Assembly (NCBI RefSeq): GCF_014269025.2
Contig: NZ_CP077094.1
Span: forward strand, 2,604,001 to 2,668,000
DNA length: 64,000 bases
Direction: 5' to 3'
Origin: Pseudomonas promysalinigenes
GTDB lineage: Bacteria; Pseudomonadota; Gammaproteobacteria; Pseudomonadales; Pseudomonadaceae
This document shows positions 18,115 to 26,689 of this stretch, one piece after another (the first letter of the stretch is position 1; each line of letters begins with the position of its first letter). Below the pieces are notes generated by a model, which was given only the letters and a program-made list of their open reading frames with translations, searched no databases and had not been told where the DNA came from. The position numbers and the translations under genes were made by a program.

Positions 18115-19461
18115 ATGAGCCATCGTCGTTTCGCCAGAGCCGCTGGCTGGCTGGCCATGCCGTGCTTGATCGCGGCCGGCCTGCTGGCCTGGTACGTGAC
18201 CCGCGAACCAGCCAGCCCCTTCAACACCGACCAAACACAACAATTTGACCCCGCGCAGGTCAGCCGCGGCGAGTATGTCGCCAGGCTGAGCGATTGCGTC
18301 GCTTGCCACAGCCTGCCCGACAGCAAGCCGTTTGCCGGTGGTTTGGCCATGGCCACGCCCTTGGGTACCATCCATGCGACCAATGTCACCCCTGACCGCG
18401 AGACTGGCATCGGCAATTACAGCCTGGCTGATTTCGATCGCGCCGTACGCCATGGGGTGGCGCCCGGCGGTCGTCGGTTGTATCCCGCCATGCCCTACCC
18501 CTCTTACGCCAAACTCAGCGATGACGATGTGCAGGCGCTGTACGCCTTCTTCATGAGTGGTGTGCAGCCAGCTCATCAGGCAAACCTGCCAAGCGATATC
18601 CCTTGGCCGTTGAATATGCGCTGGCCCATTGCCTTGTGGAATGGGCTGTTCGCCGCCAAGTCCCCTTACGCCGATAAGGCCGGGCAGGATGCGTTGTGGA
18701 ACCGCGGCGCCTACATCGTTCAGGGCCCGGGCCATTGCGGCAGCTGTCACACCCCGCGCGGCCTTGCGTTCAATGAAAAAGCGCTCGATGAAGACGGTAA
18801 ACCCTACCTGGCCGGCGCCCTGCTCGATGGCTGGTACGCCCCCAGCCTTCGCAGCGACCCCAACACCGGCCTTGGCCGTTGGAGCGAGGCTGAAATCGTC
18901 CAGTTCCTCAAGACAGGCCGCAATCGGCATGCGGTCGTCTACGGGTCCATGACCGAAGCGTTCAACAACTCCACCCAGTTCATGCACGATGAAGACCTGA
19001 ACGCTATTGCTCGCTACCTCAAATCCCTGCCCGGCGACCCTGAACGAGACGGTGCGCCTTGGCAGTATCAAGCGTTGTCGGCAGCCACACGGTTGGACGA
19101 CCCCGGCGCGCACACTTACGTGACCCGTTGCGCCAGCTGCCATGGCCTCGATGGCAAGGGTCAGGGGCAATGGATGCCACCGCTGGCCGGTGCCACTTCG
19201 GCGTTGGCCCGCGAAAACGCCTCGGCGATCAACATTACCCTCAACGGCTCGCAGCGCGTAGTCGCCGCCGGAATACCGGATGCTTACCGCATGCCCGCCT
19301 TCCGCGAACAGTTGACGGACCCGCAGATCGCGGCGGTGCTGAGTTTCGCGCGCAGCGCCTGGGGCAATAACGGTGGCACGGTGGACGCGCAGGCAGTGAG
19401 CAAGCTACGTGGGCACACCGACCCGGCCAGCAGCAGCCCGATCATTCTGCACATGCGTTGA
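18115..19461 (+). CDS. Triheme cytochrome c electron acceptor subunit (AdhB-like)
   Basis: A 448-residue membrane-anchored cytochrome. An N-terminal hydrophobic segment (residues 10-27) is followed by three c-heme motifs: CVACH at 61-65, CGSCH at 208-212 and CASCH at 339-343, each with a distal methionine-containing segment. This layout is that of the cytochrome subunit of alcohol and gluconate dehydrogenases and of Mo-dependent aldehyde dehydrogenases. It would transfer electrons from the 2Fe-2S subunit to ubiquinone. It lies 18 bp after the molybdopterin subunit gene and 12 bp before the XdhC gene in the same operon. Confidence 0.92.
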   Translation: MSHRRFARAAGWLAMPCLIAAGLLAWYVTREPASPFNTDQTQQFDPAQVSRGEYVARLSDCVACHSLPDSKPFAGGLAMATPLGTIHATNVTPDRETGIGNYSLADFDRAVRHGVAPGGRRLYPAMPYPSYAKLSDDDVQALYAFFMSGVQPAHQANLPSDIPWPLNMRWPIALWNGLFAAKSPYADKAGQDALWNRGAYIVQGPGHCGSCHTPRGLAFNEKALDEDGKPYLAGALLDGWYAPSLRSDPNTGLGRWSEAEIVQFLKTGRNRHAVVYGSMTEAFNNSTQFMHDEDLNAIARYLKSLPGDPERDGAPWQYQALSAATRLDDPGAHTYVTRCASCHGLDGKGQGQWMPPLAGATSALARENASAINITLNGSQRVVAAGIPDAYRMPAFREQLTDPQIAAVLSFARSAWGNNGGTVDAQAVSKLRGHTDPASSSPIILHMR

Positions 19462-19473
19462 GGGCCCGGGCCA

Positions 19474-20487
19474 ATGGAAAGTATCGACTTGTTGGTGCTG
19501 CGTAGCGCACACGATTGGCTGCTGGCGGGCGAACGCGTACTGCTGGCCACCGTCGCCCGCACCTGGGGCTCATCGCCCCGGCCAGTAGGTTCGATGATGG
19601 CCTTGCGCGGCGACGGCCGGGTGGTGGGAAGCGTATCGGGTGGCTGCATCGAAGACGATCTCATCCACCGCTACACCACCGCCTACCGCGGCGAGGGTAT
19701 GCCATCAAGCCCACCGCAGGTGGTGCGCTATGGTGTCAGCGCCGATGAAGCCCACCGCTTCGGCCTCCCCTGTGGCGGTACGCTGGAGTTGATCCTCGAA
19801 TTCGACCCAGCGCTGGCAAGCCTGGGGCAACTGCTGCAGCTACTGGAGGATGGCAACCTGGTGCGCCGGGCGCTGAACCTGCAGAGCGGTCAGGTTCAAT
19901 TGACCACCAGCGTGCCGCCTGAACCGTTCCAGTTCGACGGCAAAATGATGGGCAACCCCCTCGGGCCGGGGTATCGCCTACTGCTGATCGGTGCCGGGGT
20001 GCTGGCCGAATACCTGGCAACCATGGCGCTGTTCAATGGCTTCAAGGTGGCAGTCTGCGACCCTCGCCCCGAATACATGGACGGGTGGAATGTTGCAGGC
20101 GTGGAGAAGATCGTCGGCATGCCGGATGACGTAGTGCGCGCTTTTACCCCCGACCTGCGCAGTTGCATCGTGGGCCTAAGCCATGACCCCAAGCTCGACG
20201 ACCTGGCACTGCTCGAGGCGTTGCGCAGCCCTGCATTTTACATTGGCGTGATAGGCTCACGGCGCAATAACCAATTGCGCCGTGAGCGCCTGATCGAGCA
20301 TTTCGGCGAAACCGAAGCCTCACTGCAAAGGCTGCACGGGCCGATTGGCATCTATATCGGCAGCAAGACCCCTGCGGAGATTGCCGTCAGTGTCATGGCC
20401 GAAATCCTGGCGGCCAAGAACGGTATTACCTTGCCGAGCGCGGTCGATGTCAGCGCTGCCAAGCGGGCGCTTGAGGCTCAGGATTAA
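19474..20487 (+). CDS. XdhC-family molybdenum cofactor maturation protein
   Basis: A 337-residue XdhC/CoxI protein. The N-terminal domain (from about residue 15, GERVLLATVARTWGSSPRPVGS, then GCIEDDL) and the C-terminal Rossmann domain (from about 170, YRLLLIGAGVLAEYLA) are both present. XdhC proteins bind the molybdenum cofactor, promote its sulfuration and insert it into the partner apoenzyme in the cytoplasm before Tat export. It starts 12 bp after the cytochrome gene and is the last gene of the operon, so it is a dedicated chaperone for the IorB-like subunit. The Rossmann part retains CDPRPEYM and VIGSRRNNQLRRERL, typical of the family. Confidence 0.92.
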   Translation: MESIDLLVLRSAHDWLLAGERVLLATVARTWGSSPRPVGSMMALRGDGRVVGSVSGGCIEDDLIHRYTTAYRGEGMPSSPPQVVRYGVSADEAHRFGLPCGGTLELILEFDPALASLGQLLQLLEDGNLVRRALNLQSGQVQLTTSVPPEPFQFDGKMMGNPLGPGYRLLLIGAGVLAEYLATMALFNGFKVAVCDPRPEYMDGWNVAGVEKIVGMPDDVVRAFTPDLRSCIVGLSHDPKLDDLALLEALRSPAFYIGVIGSRRNNQLRRERLIEHFGETEASLQRLHGPIGIYIGSKTPAEIAVSVMAEILAAKNGITLPSAVDVSAAKRALEAQD

Positions 20488-20592
20488 GCTACCAATCCCT
20501 TGGACGCGCGTTTTGAAATGCCTGCGGTCGTCTGAATCAGCCCAGGCGTAGCGAAAGGCGATTCAGATCAGCCAGGGGCTATGTGATGCACG

Positions 20593-21945
20593 CTAGCTGA
20601 TTGTATGAAGAACGCCGCGATAGCCGATCAGGCGCCCTGCGGCGCTGTGGCGCCTGAAAATCTGCATTTCGAACTGGCCAATGCTGCCATCGGCGCAGCG
20701 TAGTGCAGTCCAGACTGACGCCCCGGGCTCGGTTTCAGCGATTACCGAGGCTATATCAGGGCTTGAAGGCTGCGGCGCTTGCAGTGAAGCGAAGGAGCGC
20801 CCAAGCATCTGAACCGCCGGGTAACCAAGCAACGTGCAGAACGCCGGGTTTACTGACGCAATCCTGGCCAGCTCGTCAAGCTCGAAATAGCCGTCTCGCA
20901 TTGCTTGGAGAATCACACGGTCGCGGGCTTCGTTTTGCTCAAGGCGGTCGAGCACACGGTTCGCTTCGCGTGCCAGGGTGCCCAATTCGTCAACGCTGTC
21001 ATCTGTCAGGCGTCGCCCGACCGCTGACCCACCCACGGCGAGCAGTTCGCGATGCAAGCGCGCAATGCGTCGCAGTAGATTCACGTTCAGTGCAAGGTAG
21101 ATCAATAGCCATGCCAGGCAGAGAAGCCCAAATGTTACGCCGAGAAAGATAGTTAGCTGCTGCTCGCCCTCCAGATAAAGGTGGCGTTCACGGGTCAATT
21201 GCAGCCGCAGTTGCGGCTCACCCAGGCTGTCATGAAACAGCAGGTCGATACTCTGATGGCGGCCATCGACTACCTTGCGATTACCGATGCTCATCAATTC
21301 AGTCTGAAGCGCTGGCCGCTGCTGCTCGCTGGTCACAGGCAGCCAGGCCAGCTCGCCGGCCAATTGTTGCTGCAGCATGGTGATTCGCTTGCGGTCCATG
21401 AAGGTGCCGGCCAGCAGTACACCGCCGGCCCGTTCGCCGCTGCGAGCGGTATCGACTGCCACGATGATCAGCGGCACCCTGAACACTGCCAGTAATTGCG
21501 CAGGCGGCGCCACATCCTGGGCCTGGAGCAGACGCACCAATTGCTGCTCAGCGCCTTCATGCAGCGCCTGCAAGCTGAAGGGTCGAACGCCAGAGGGGCG
21601 TTCCAGCGTCGTGAGGTCAAGCGGCCGCCAACTCTGCCGGCGCATGCCATTGGCAAAATAGCCGATGAAGTCGAAACCGCTGCGGCCCAACGTGGCAGCA
21701 TCCAGGGGGAAGGCCGCTGGTACGGCCCCCGGTAGCGCCTGGGCCCATTGCCGCAGGCGGTTGGCGTCACGCTCGAAAGTACTGCCTAGCAACGCCCGCA
21801 GGCGTTCGGCTTCGGCAACCAGCAGGCGTTCGTCCTGTTTGTCCTGGGGCGCCAGCAGCATGCTCTGGGCTGCGAAGTAGATGAGCAGCAACACCAGCAG
21901 CAGCGGCGGGACTAACAGCCAGAGCAGTTTAGCGCGTAGCTTCAT
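20593..21945 (-). CDS. CHASE4-HAMP-PAS membrane sensor without an output domain
   Basis: A protein of about 450 residues. It has an N-terminal transmembrane helix (KLLWLLVPPLLLVLLLIYFAAQ), a periplasmic CHASE4-like region with the DFIGYFANG element, a second helix (LTIFLGVTFGLLCLAWLLIYLAL), a HAMP-like linker, and a PAS domain near residues 330-445. The chain stops just after the PAS core at GYRGVLHTIS; no GGDEF, EAL, kinase or methyl-accepting domain follows in any frame before the XdhC gene. The family normally carries a cyclic-di-GMP output, so this looks like a truncated relic or a regulator acting through partners. The start is uncertain: 21945, 21957 and a TTG at 21969 are all in frame. 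Confidence 0.72.
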   Translation of the reverse strand: MKLRAKLLWLLVPPLLLVLLLIYFAAQSMLLAPQDKQDERLLVAEAERLRALLGSTFERDANRLRQWAQALPGAVPAAFPLDAATLGRSGFDFIGYFANGMRRQSWRPLDLTTLERPSGVRPFSLQALHEGAEQQLVRLLQAQDVAPPAQLLAVFRVPLIIVAVDTARSGERAGGVLLAGTFMDRKRITMLQQQLAGELAWLPVTSEQQRPALQTELMSIGNRKVVDGRHQSIDLLFHDSLGEPQLRLQLTRERHLYLEGEQQLTIFLGVTFGLLCLAWLLIYLALNVNLLRRIARLHRELLAVGGSAVGRRLTDDSVDELGTLAREANRVLDRLEQNEARDRVILQAMRDGYFELDELARIASVNPAFCTLLGYPAVQMLGRSFASLQAPQPSSPDIASVIAETEPGASVWTALRCADGSIGQFEMQIFRRHSAAGRLIGYRGVLHTIS

Positions 21946-22221
21946 GCGGGCCCCCATACCCTTGTTCAACCGCCTGATGCAGCCGGGCGAGCTCGCCTGG
22001 CTCGACGCCAGCCCGCGCTACTGCGAGCCGCCCGTACAGGTTGCGGTCAAAACATGAAGATTTGGCATCGGTGCTTGAGAGTAAAGTCGAAAAAAAGCCG
22101 ATATGCCCGTTAACACTGTACGGCACGACTGTGCATGCGGCTGCGTGTTTCGCATGCACATCCGGGGGTTAACTGATTACCGCTGTCCATTGCAGACAGC
22201 GGCAGATTCCCAATCTTGCGT

Positions 22222-22542
22222 TTATCGGCACATGCGCTTGATAGCGCGGTCGGCGGCAGCTTGGAATACCCGCCTGAGCGCCTCCAGTTGCTCCTGGTTG
22301 AAAGCCTTGGCACAGGTCAGCCCTTGCAGAAAGCCGATTCCCCAAGCTTTGGTTTCAGCCAGTTCCTGACGGTTTTCGGCGTCGGCGATATCACCCAGGT
22401 GCAGTGCTGCGGGGTGCTCGTAACGGTCTTCCAGCGCCAGTTTGCGTAGCTCCTCCAGCGCCACCTTGAACTCGGCAGCGGCAACATCGTCCAGGCCCAG
22501 GTGCTCGTACTGCAGCAGGCTTAGACGGTCGGTGGCGGTCAT
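22222..22542 (-). CDS. Hypothetical protein
   Basis: A 106-residue, mostly helical soluble protein that I do not recognise. It contains no signal peptide or membrane segment. The reading frame looks genuine: it has a good ribosome binding site (GGAG eight bases before the ATG) and a balanced composition with leucine/alanine/glutamate heptads (DVAAAEFKVALEELRKLALED, EQLEALRRVFQAAADRAIKR). It is not overlapped by another credible gene. No function is proposed. Confidence 0.6.
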   Translation of the reverse strand: MTATDRLSLLQYEHLGLDDVAAAEFKVALEELRKLALEDRYEHPAALHLGDIADAENRQELAETKAWGIGFLQGLTCAKAFNQEQLEALRRVFQAAADRAIKRMCR

Positions 22543-22724
22543 CTTCGAATCTCCGTTTCACAGTAGTGGAGCAAGTGCGAGAAATTCACCCAACCGCCGC
22601 GACGCATCCGGATGCCAGCGAAGGTGGTGTGGTTGATGGTTGTATACCACAACTCAGGCCCATGCCCCTAGCGGCGCGCGCCATACGGCCATGAGCCGGG
22701 GGCGGTACTGTCGACTGCGTAAGA

Positions 22725-23552
22725 TCAGCAAAAGCCAAACAGCCGCTGCGGGGTGTCCCACATGACCTGGCGACGTACCTGGGCATCGGGCATCAATCGC
22801 TCTGCAAGCTTGAGCAGCGGCCCGTAATCCACCCGCGCGTGCTGGCGTATGAAGGGCCAGTCCGAGCCCCAAACACAGGCGTGCGGGCCAAATCGCTCGA
22901 GTAGCGCACGGATGTAATCGTGGCTCTGCCGATACAGGTCATCGGCTTCGGCGAACTTCTGCACGCCGGAGAGCTTCACCCAAGCTCTGCCGCTGTCGGC
23001 AAGCCCCAGCAATGCCTGGAAACCAGCCTGCTGCAGCCCCATGGCGGCATCTGGCCGGCCGCAGTGGTCGATCAACAGACGAACCGAAGAGCGTTCTATC
23101 AGCTGCTGTAATCCCAGCAGTTGGTCTTGGCACACCTGTACCTGAGCAAACATACCCAACTCGGCCAGCTTACCGAACAAGGGCTCGGCATCGGCCATGC
23201 TGGCTACGCCGTTCAATGCTGGGTTGAAGGCCACCCCGACCACGCCCTGGTGCTGCAGCGCGGCCAAGGCGTCCAGTCCGATTTGCCGCTCGACTACCGC
23301 AATGCCCTTGAAGCGTCCGTGGCCTGTTGCCAGGGCGTGCAGCAACAGTGCGTTGTCGGTGTGGTAGCCACTGTTGGGCCCCACCAGCAACGCATGGCGC
23401 ACGCCATACGCGTCGAGCACCTGGTTGAACTGGGTTAGGGTTGCCACCTCCTGGCCAGCCGGTGCGTAAGGGGCCTGGGGGTGGTATGGAAAGTTTGAGG
23501 GGTCGAACAAATGGTTATGGCAGTCGATCTTCGGTTCGTCGTAGATGTTCAA
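22725..23552 (-). CDS. Amidohydrolase family protein (TIM-barrel lactonase-like)
   Basis: A 275-residue amidohydrolase of the 2-pyrone-4,6-dicarboxylate lactonase/L-fuconolactonase type. The N-terminal metal motif DCHNHLFDP, RLLIDHCGRP in the middle and VWGSDWPF with the conserved aspartate near residue 230 define the family. Members hydrolyse lactones of sugar acids or aromatic-ring products in the cytoplasm. The gene stands alone between a hypothetical gene and a divergent lipoprotein gene, so context does not reveal the substrate. Confidence 0.85.
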   Translation of the reverse strand: MNIYDEPKIDCHNHLFDPSNFPYHPQAPYAPAGQEVATLTQFNQVLDAYGVRHALLVGPNSGYHTDNALLLHALATGHGRFKGIAVVERQIGLDALAALQHQGVVGVAFNPALNGVASMADAEPLFGKLAELGMFAQVQVCQDQLLGLQQLIERSSVRLLIDHCGRPDAAMGLQQAGFQALLGLADSGRAWVKLSGVQKFAEADDLYRQSHDYIRALLERFGPHACVWGSDWPFIRQHARVDYGPLLKLAERLMPDAQVRRQVMWDTPQRLFGFC

Positions 23553-23854
23553 GCGTATCTTCTCCAGGCGCCAATGCGTTTGTTACACCTATAGTCGATG
23601 CATTAACCGATCCTGTCGAAACCTATCGACGCGTGCCGGGCTGATACGGTTGCAGACAGTCATCCACAAGCGTAACAGCGCCTGTGGCGGATACAGCACG
23701 GCCGAGCGCTCGAGCGAGGGCGGCAAGTCGGGGGATTCACTTGGCCGTGGGTGCGCATGGCGAACATTGGATCCAGCGCTGAAAACCCGCTACCCTTGAG
23801 CGCTACGCCAGCTTGCCAGCTGGCGTGCCTCAATCCCTATGGAGTTTCATCGAC
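23553..23854. other. Divergent intergenic region
   Basis: About 300 bases between the amidohydrolase (minus) and the DUF3053 lipoprotein (plus). I see no credible gene. It ends with GGAG before the plus-strand start and presumably holds both promoters, but I cannot assign them. Confidence 0.4.
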
Positions 23855-24556
23855 ATGAACGTCTCGTTCCGCCCCACGTGGTTGCTTGCCCTCGCCCTGC
23901 CTCTCGCACTCGCTGCCTGCGGCGACAACGAACCCAAGCAACGCGCTGCCTTCAGCGAATTCCTGCAAACCCGCATCATCGACAAGCCCGGCGTTCACGT
24001 TCCCAAGCTCAGCGCCGATGAGTCGAAGGCGTTCGGCCCCTACAGCGACCACTACGCGGTCATTACCCACTTCAATAGCGCCATGGATGACGCCGTCAAG
24101 CCCCTTGGCGGCCTGCTGCAAAAAGGCGCGGTGCGTTCGCTAGACGATATCACCAGCCGCCGTGACGACATCAAAGCAGTACAGACTGGCCTTAACGACA
24201 TGGGCAGCGAGCTGCAAGTGCAAAAAGCCAAGGCCGATAGCGCCCATGCTCAGCTCAAGCAGCCGGAAGATCTCAAAGTGGTCTACGACAAAGCGTATGA
24301 CCGCACTGTCAGCGTGCCGGCCGATACCTTCCTCCAGGTGCTGCCGCAGATCAACGGCACCCTCGACAGTAGCCTGAAAGTGGCCGACTACGTCGAAGCT
24401 CATAAAGCACAGATCCAGATCAACGGGCCGGTCGTCAAGGTCACCGACCCTACAGTGCAGGCGCAACTCAACGCGTTGCTGCAGGACCTGACGAATCAGG
24501 CCAAAATCGTGCAGCAGGCTCAGGCGCAGCTCAAGACTGTAATGCTCGGTCGCTGA
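23855..24556 (+). CDS. DUF3053 lipoprotein (YiaF-like)
   Basis: A 233-residue protein with a lipoprotein signal (WLLALALPLALAACGD, lipidated cysteine near residue 21), followed by a DUF3053 domain like that of E. coli YiaF (FSEFLQTRIIDKPGVHVP, then a long helical region ending in QAKIVQQAQAQLKTVMLGR). It is predicted to be anchored at the periplasmic face of the envelope; no activity is known. The start at 23855 is preferred over 23813 because GGAG is correctly spaced and the signal peptide begins there. It converges on the CpxA-like kinase gene with only 6 bp between stops. Confidence 0.85.
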   Translation: MNVSFRPTWLLALALPLALAACGDNEPKQRAAFSEFLQTRIIDKPGVHVPKLSADESKAFGPYSDHYAVITHFNSAMDDAVKPLGGLLQKGAVRSLDDITSRRDDIKAVQTGLNDMGSELQVQKAKADSAHAQLKQPEDLKVVYDKAYDRTVSVPADTFLQVLPQINGTLDSSLKVADYVEAHKAQIQINGPVVKVTDPTVQAQLNALLQDLTNQAKIVQQAQAQLKTVMLGR

Positions 24557-24562
24557 ACCGCA

Positions 24563-25822
24563 TCAATCCAGGCGTGGCAGCATGATCGCCACACTCAAGC
24601 CGCCACGCTCGCCCAGATTTGCAGTGATAGCGCCTGCGTGCAGCTCGACGGCGCGGCGAGCGATGGCTAACCCCAGGCCGAAGCCATCGCCACCCTGCTG
24701 CCCGCCGCGGTCGAACGGTTCGAAAATGCGCTGCAGGCGTGATGCTTCTACCCCCGGCCCCTGGTCAACGATCAGTACCTGCAGCTGGTCGCCAGCGCCG
24801 ATCAGCAAGGCCTCGACCCGCACTTCACTGCCCGCTGCGGTATAGCGCATGGCGTTACGGATCACGTTCTCGAAAGCACGATACAGCAGTTCTTCATGCC
24901 CTTTGGTGACGAATGCGCTGGCCCCCTGCAGGGTGACCTGCGCCTGTTTCATACTGGCTTCGAAGCGGGCATCTTCGACGATCTGAGCCAGCAACTCGAC
25001 GACATCCAGCTGTCCATGCTCGCTGCTGGTCTGTTGCGACTGCACCCTCGCCAAGGTCAATAGTTGCTCGATCAAGTCATCCATGCGCCGCGATTCGCGC
25101 TCGATGCGCCCAAGCATCTGCGTGCGCTCAGGCTGCTGGCGCAGCAGCCCGATGGCAACGTGCAAGCGAGTCAAAGGCGAGCGCAGTTCGTGGGAGATAT
25201 CGTGAAGCAGTTGCTGCTGCGCCTCGACCAACGCTTTGAGCTGCCCAGTCATGCGGTCACAGTCTTCGGCCAGCTCGACGATCTCATCGCGGCGCCGTCC
25301 CAGACGCGGGCGTATACGTACATCGAACCGGCCTTGGGCAACCTGGCCCATGGCCTCACGCAGCCAGGCCAACGGTCGGGTCAGATAAAGACTGCACAAA
25401 AAGGCGAACAGAGCACTCATCAGCGTTCCGGTCAGCAATGGCCCCATCGCGCGCGGAGGTGGCGCCTCGTTCAGGCGGGCGGGTACCGAGGCGCGCAGCA
25501 CCAAGGCTCGCCCGCCTTCGTCGAGCAGCGCCCTTTCAAAACGCGGCGTTTGCACGGCACGCCCGGCCAGCAGGTGGCCGGTGCCGTCATACAAGCCGAC
25601 CTGCACCTCTGGAGGCTGAGGTGAAACCTGCAAGTATTGACGGCCAGCCTGTTCGCCGTAGCGGTGTAGCAGGTTCAGCTCGGTGGCCAGCATTGAGCGC
25701 AACCCTGGGGTGTCACCGCGCAACTCGTCGAGCATGAAGGCACCGGCACCGACCAGGAAAGTCAGGCTGTTGGCCAGCCAGAATGCCAAGAACAGCTTCC
25801 AGAACAGGCGCCGGCGTATCAT
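24563..25822 (-). CDS. cpxA: CpxA-like sensor histidine kinase
   Basis: A 419-residue membrane kinase. It has a first helix at residues 9-30, a short periplasmic domain to about 130, a second helix (LLTGTLMSALFAFLCSLYL), a HAMP domain, a HisKA domain with the phospho-accepting histidine in LLHDISHELRSPLTRL, and a C-terminal ATPase with ENVIRNAMRY (N box), DQGPGVE (G1) and GFGLGLAI (G2). The catalytic core resembles CpxA, which senses envelope stress and phosphorylates CpxR. It overlaps the regulator gene by 4 bp and is translated after it. The divergent second BamA gene and a CpxR box upstream support an envelope-stress role. Confidence 0.85.
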   Translation of the reverse strand: MIRRRLFWKLFLAFWLANSLTFLVGAGAFMLDELRGDTPGLRSMLATELNLLHRYGEQAGRQYLQVSPQPPEVQVGLYDGTGHLLAGRAVQTPRFERALLDEGGRALVLRASVPARLNEAPPPRAMGPLLTGTLMSALFAFLCSLYLTRPLAWLREAMGQVAQGRFDVRIRPRLGRRRDEIVELAEDCDRMTGQLKALVEAQQQLLHDISHELRSPLTRLHVAIGLLRQQPERTQMLGRIERESRRMDDLIEQLLTLARVQSQQTSSEHGQLDVVELLAQIVEDARFEASMKQAQVTLQGASAFVTKGHEELLYRAFENVIRNAMRYTAAGSEVRVEALLIGAGDQLQVLIVDQGPGVEASRLQRIFEPFDRGGQQGGDGFGLGLAIARRAVELHAGAITANLGERGGLSVAIMLPRLD

Positions 25823-26511
25823 TCAACGATCAGCATGTAACCCATGCCGCGCACGCTCTGGATCCAACTGCTGCCATCGACGCGCGGGCCGAGCTTCTGG
25901 CGGATGCTGCTGATATGCACATCGATGCGCCGGTCATAAGCGGTCAGCGGCCGCCCCAAGGCGTTGAGCGACAAATCCTGCTTGCTCACCAACTGCCCCG
26001 CTTGGCGCATCAGGGCTTCGAGCAGACTGAATTCTGTACCGGTCAGGTCCAGCGGTTTCGCCCCCCACTGCGCCTTGCGCCGGGCCGGCCACAGGGTCAG
26101 CGCGCCACGGCCTATCGCCTCTGCGCCCTGACTCTCGGCCAATATTTGCGGATGCACTCTGCGCAGGATCGCCCGCAGGCGGGCCACCAGTTCACCGGGT
26201 GAGCTGGGCTTGGGAACATAGTCATCGGCGCCAAGCTCCAGCCCGGCGATACGGTCAATATTGTCACCACGTGCAGTCAATAACAGCACCGGCACTTGGC
26301 TCTGCGCACGAATGCGCCGTAGCACTTCGATGCCTGAGATGCCTGGCAACATCACGTCCAGCACCACTAGGCGATAGTGCCCGCTCAAGGCACGCGCCTC
26401 GCCCTCCTCGCCAGTGGCCACGGCCGTGGCCTGAAAGCCCTCGCGCGCCAGGTAAAGGGCAAGCATTTCGGTTAGTTCACGGTCGTCATCGACCAGCAGT
26501 ACGGGAATCAT
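25819..26511 (-). CDS. cpxR: CpxR-like OmpR-family response regulator
   Basis: A 230-residue regulator. Residues 1-120 form the receiver, with acidic pair DDD (8-10), phospho-accepting aspartate in LVVLDVMLP, LLLTAR and the lysine in DDYVPKPS. The C-terminal winged helix ends RVRGMGYMLIVE-like (QSVRGMGYML). The opening VLLVDDDRELTEMLALYL and GLELGADDY are close to CpxR. It is co-transcribed with the kinase through a 4-bp overlap. A perfect GTAAA-N5-GTAAA site lies 68 bp upstream, in the region shared with the divergent BamA paralog, consistent with autoregulation and with control of that outer-membrane gene. Confidence 0.88.
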   Translation of the reverse strand: MIPVLLVDDDRELTEMLALYLAREGFQATAVATGEEGEARALSGHYRLVVLDVMLPGISGIEVLRRIRAQSQVPVLLLTARGDNIDRIAGLELGADDYVPKPSSPGELVARLRAILRRVHPQILAESQGAEAIGRGALTLWPARRKAQWGAKPLDLTGTEFSLLEALMRQAGQLVSKQDLSLNALGRPLTAYDRRIDVHISSIRQKLGPRVDGSSWIQSVRGMGYMLIVE

Positions 26512-26578
26512 GGTGGGTCAGGTGCCAGCCTCTGCAGAGGTGCAATGATCGCCTTGCATGAACAGCAAGTGGGCAAAC

Positions 26579-26593
26579 TTTACACATCTTTAC
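26579..26593 (-). promoter_or_regulatory. Perfect CpxR box
   Basis: Read on the minus strand the bases are GTAAA-GATGT-GTAAA, an exact match to the CpxR recognition consensus GTAAA-N5-GTAAA. It lies 68 bp before the CpxR-like regulator gene and 97 bp before the BamA-like gene on the plus strand, so it can serve either or both. Confidence 0.8.
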
Positions 26594-26689
26594 CCTCGGT
26601 TAACGGCGCCGTACACAGCCCGCCCGTATGCTCATCGCCCGCTTCCCGGCAGCCCCGCGCTGCTCTTTAATGCCCGCCTGGAACCTTCG

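Noticed and set aside
17689..19170. Long antisense open frames, for example this one and those at 1712-2779, 4886-6118 and 35128-36651 on the minus strand
   Set aside because: They lie opposite strong genes, have no family similarity or ribosome binding sites, and are expected in GC-rich DNA.
20531..20567. 8-bp inverted repeat TCTGAATC/GATTCAGA after xdhC
   Set aside because: A 21-base loop and no T run make a terminator doubtful; could be chance.
20488..20592. Possible frameshifted output domain after the CHASE4-PAS protein
   Set aside because: Only 105 bp remain before the next gene and no GGDEF, EAL or kinase motif appears in any frame.
22082..22104. FliA-like TAAAGTCG ... GCCGATAT on the plus strand
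   Set aside because: Both half elements fit, but the spacer is seven bases, not eleven, and no motility gene follows on that strand.
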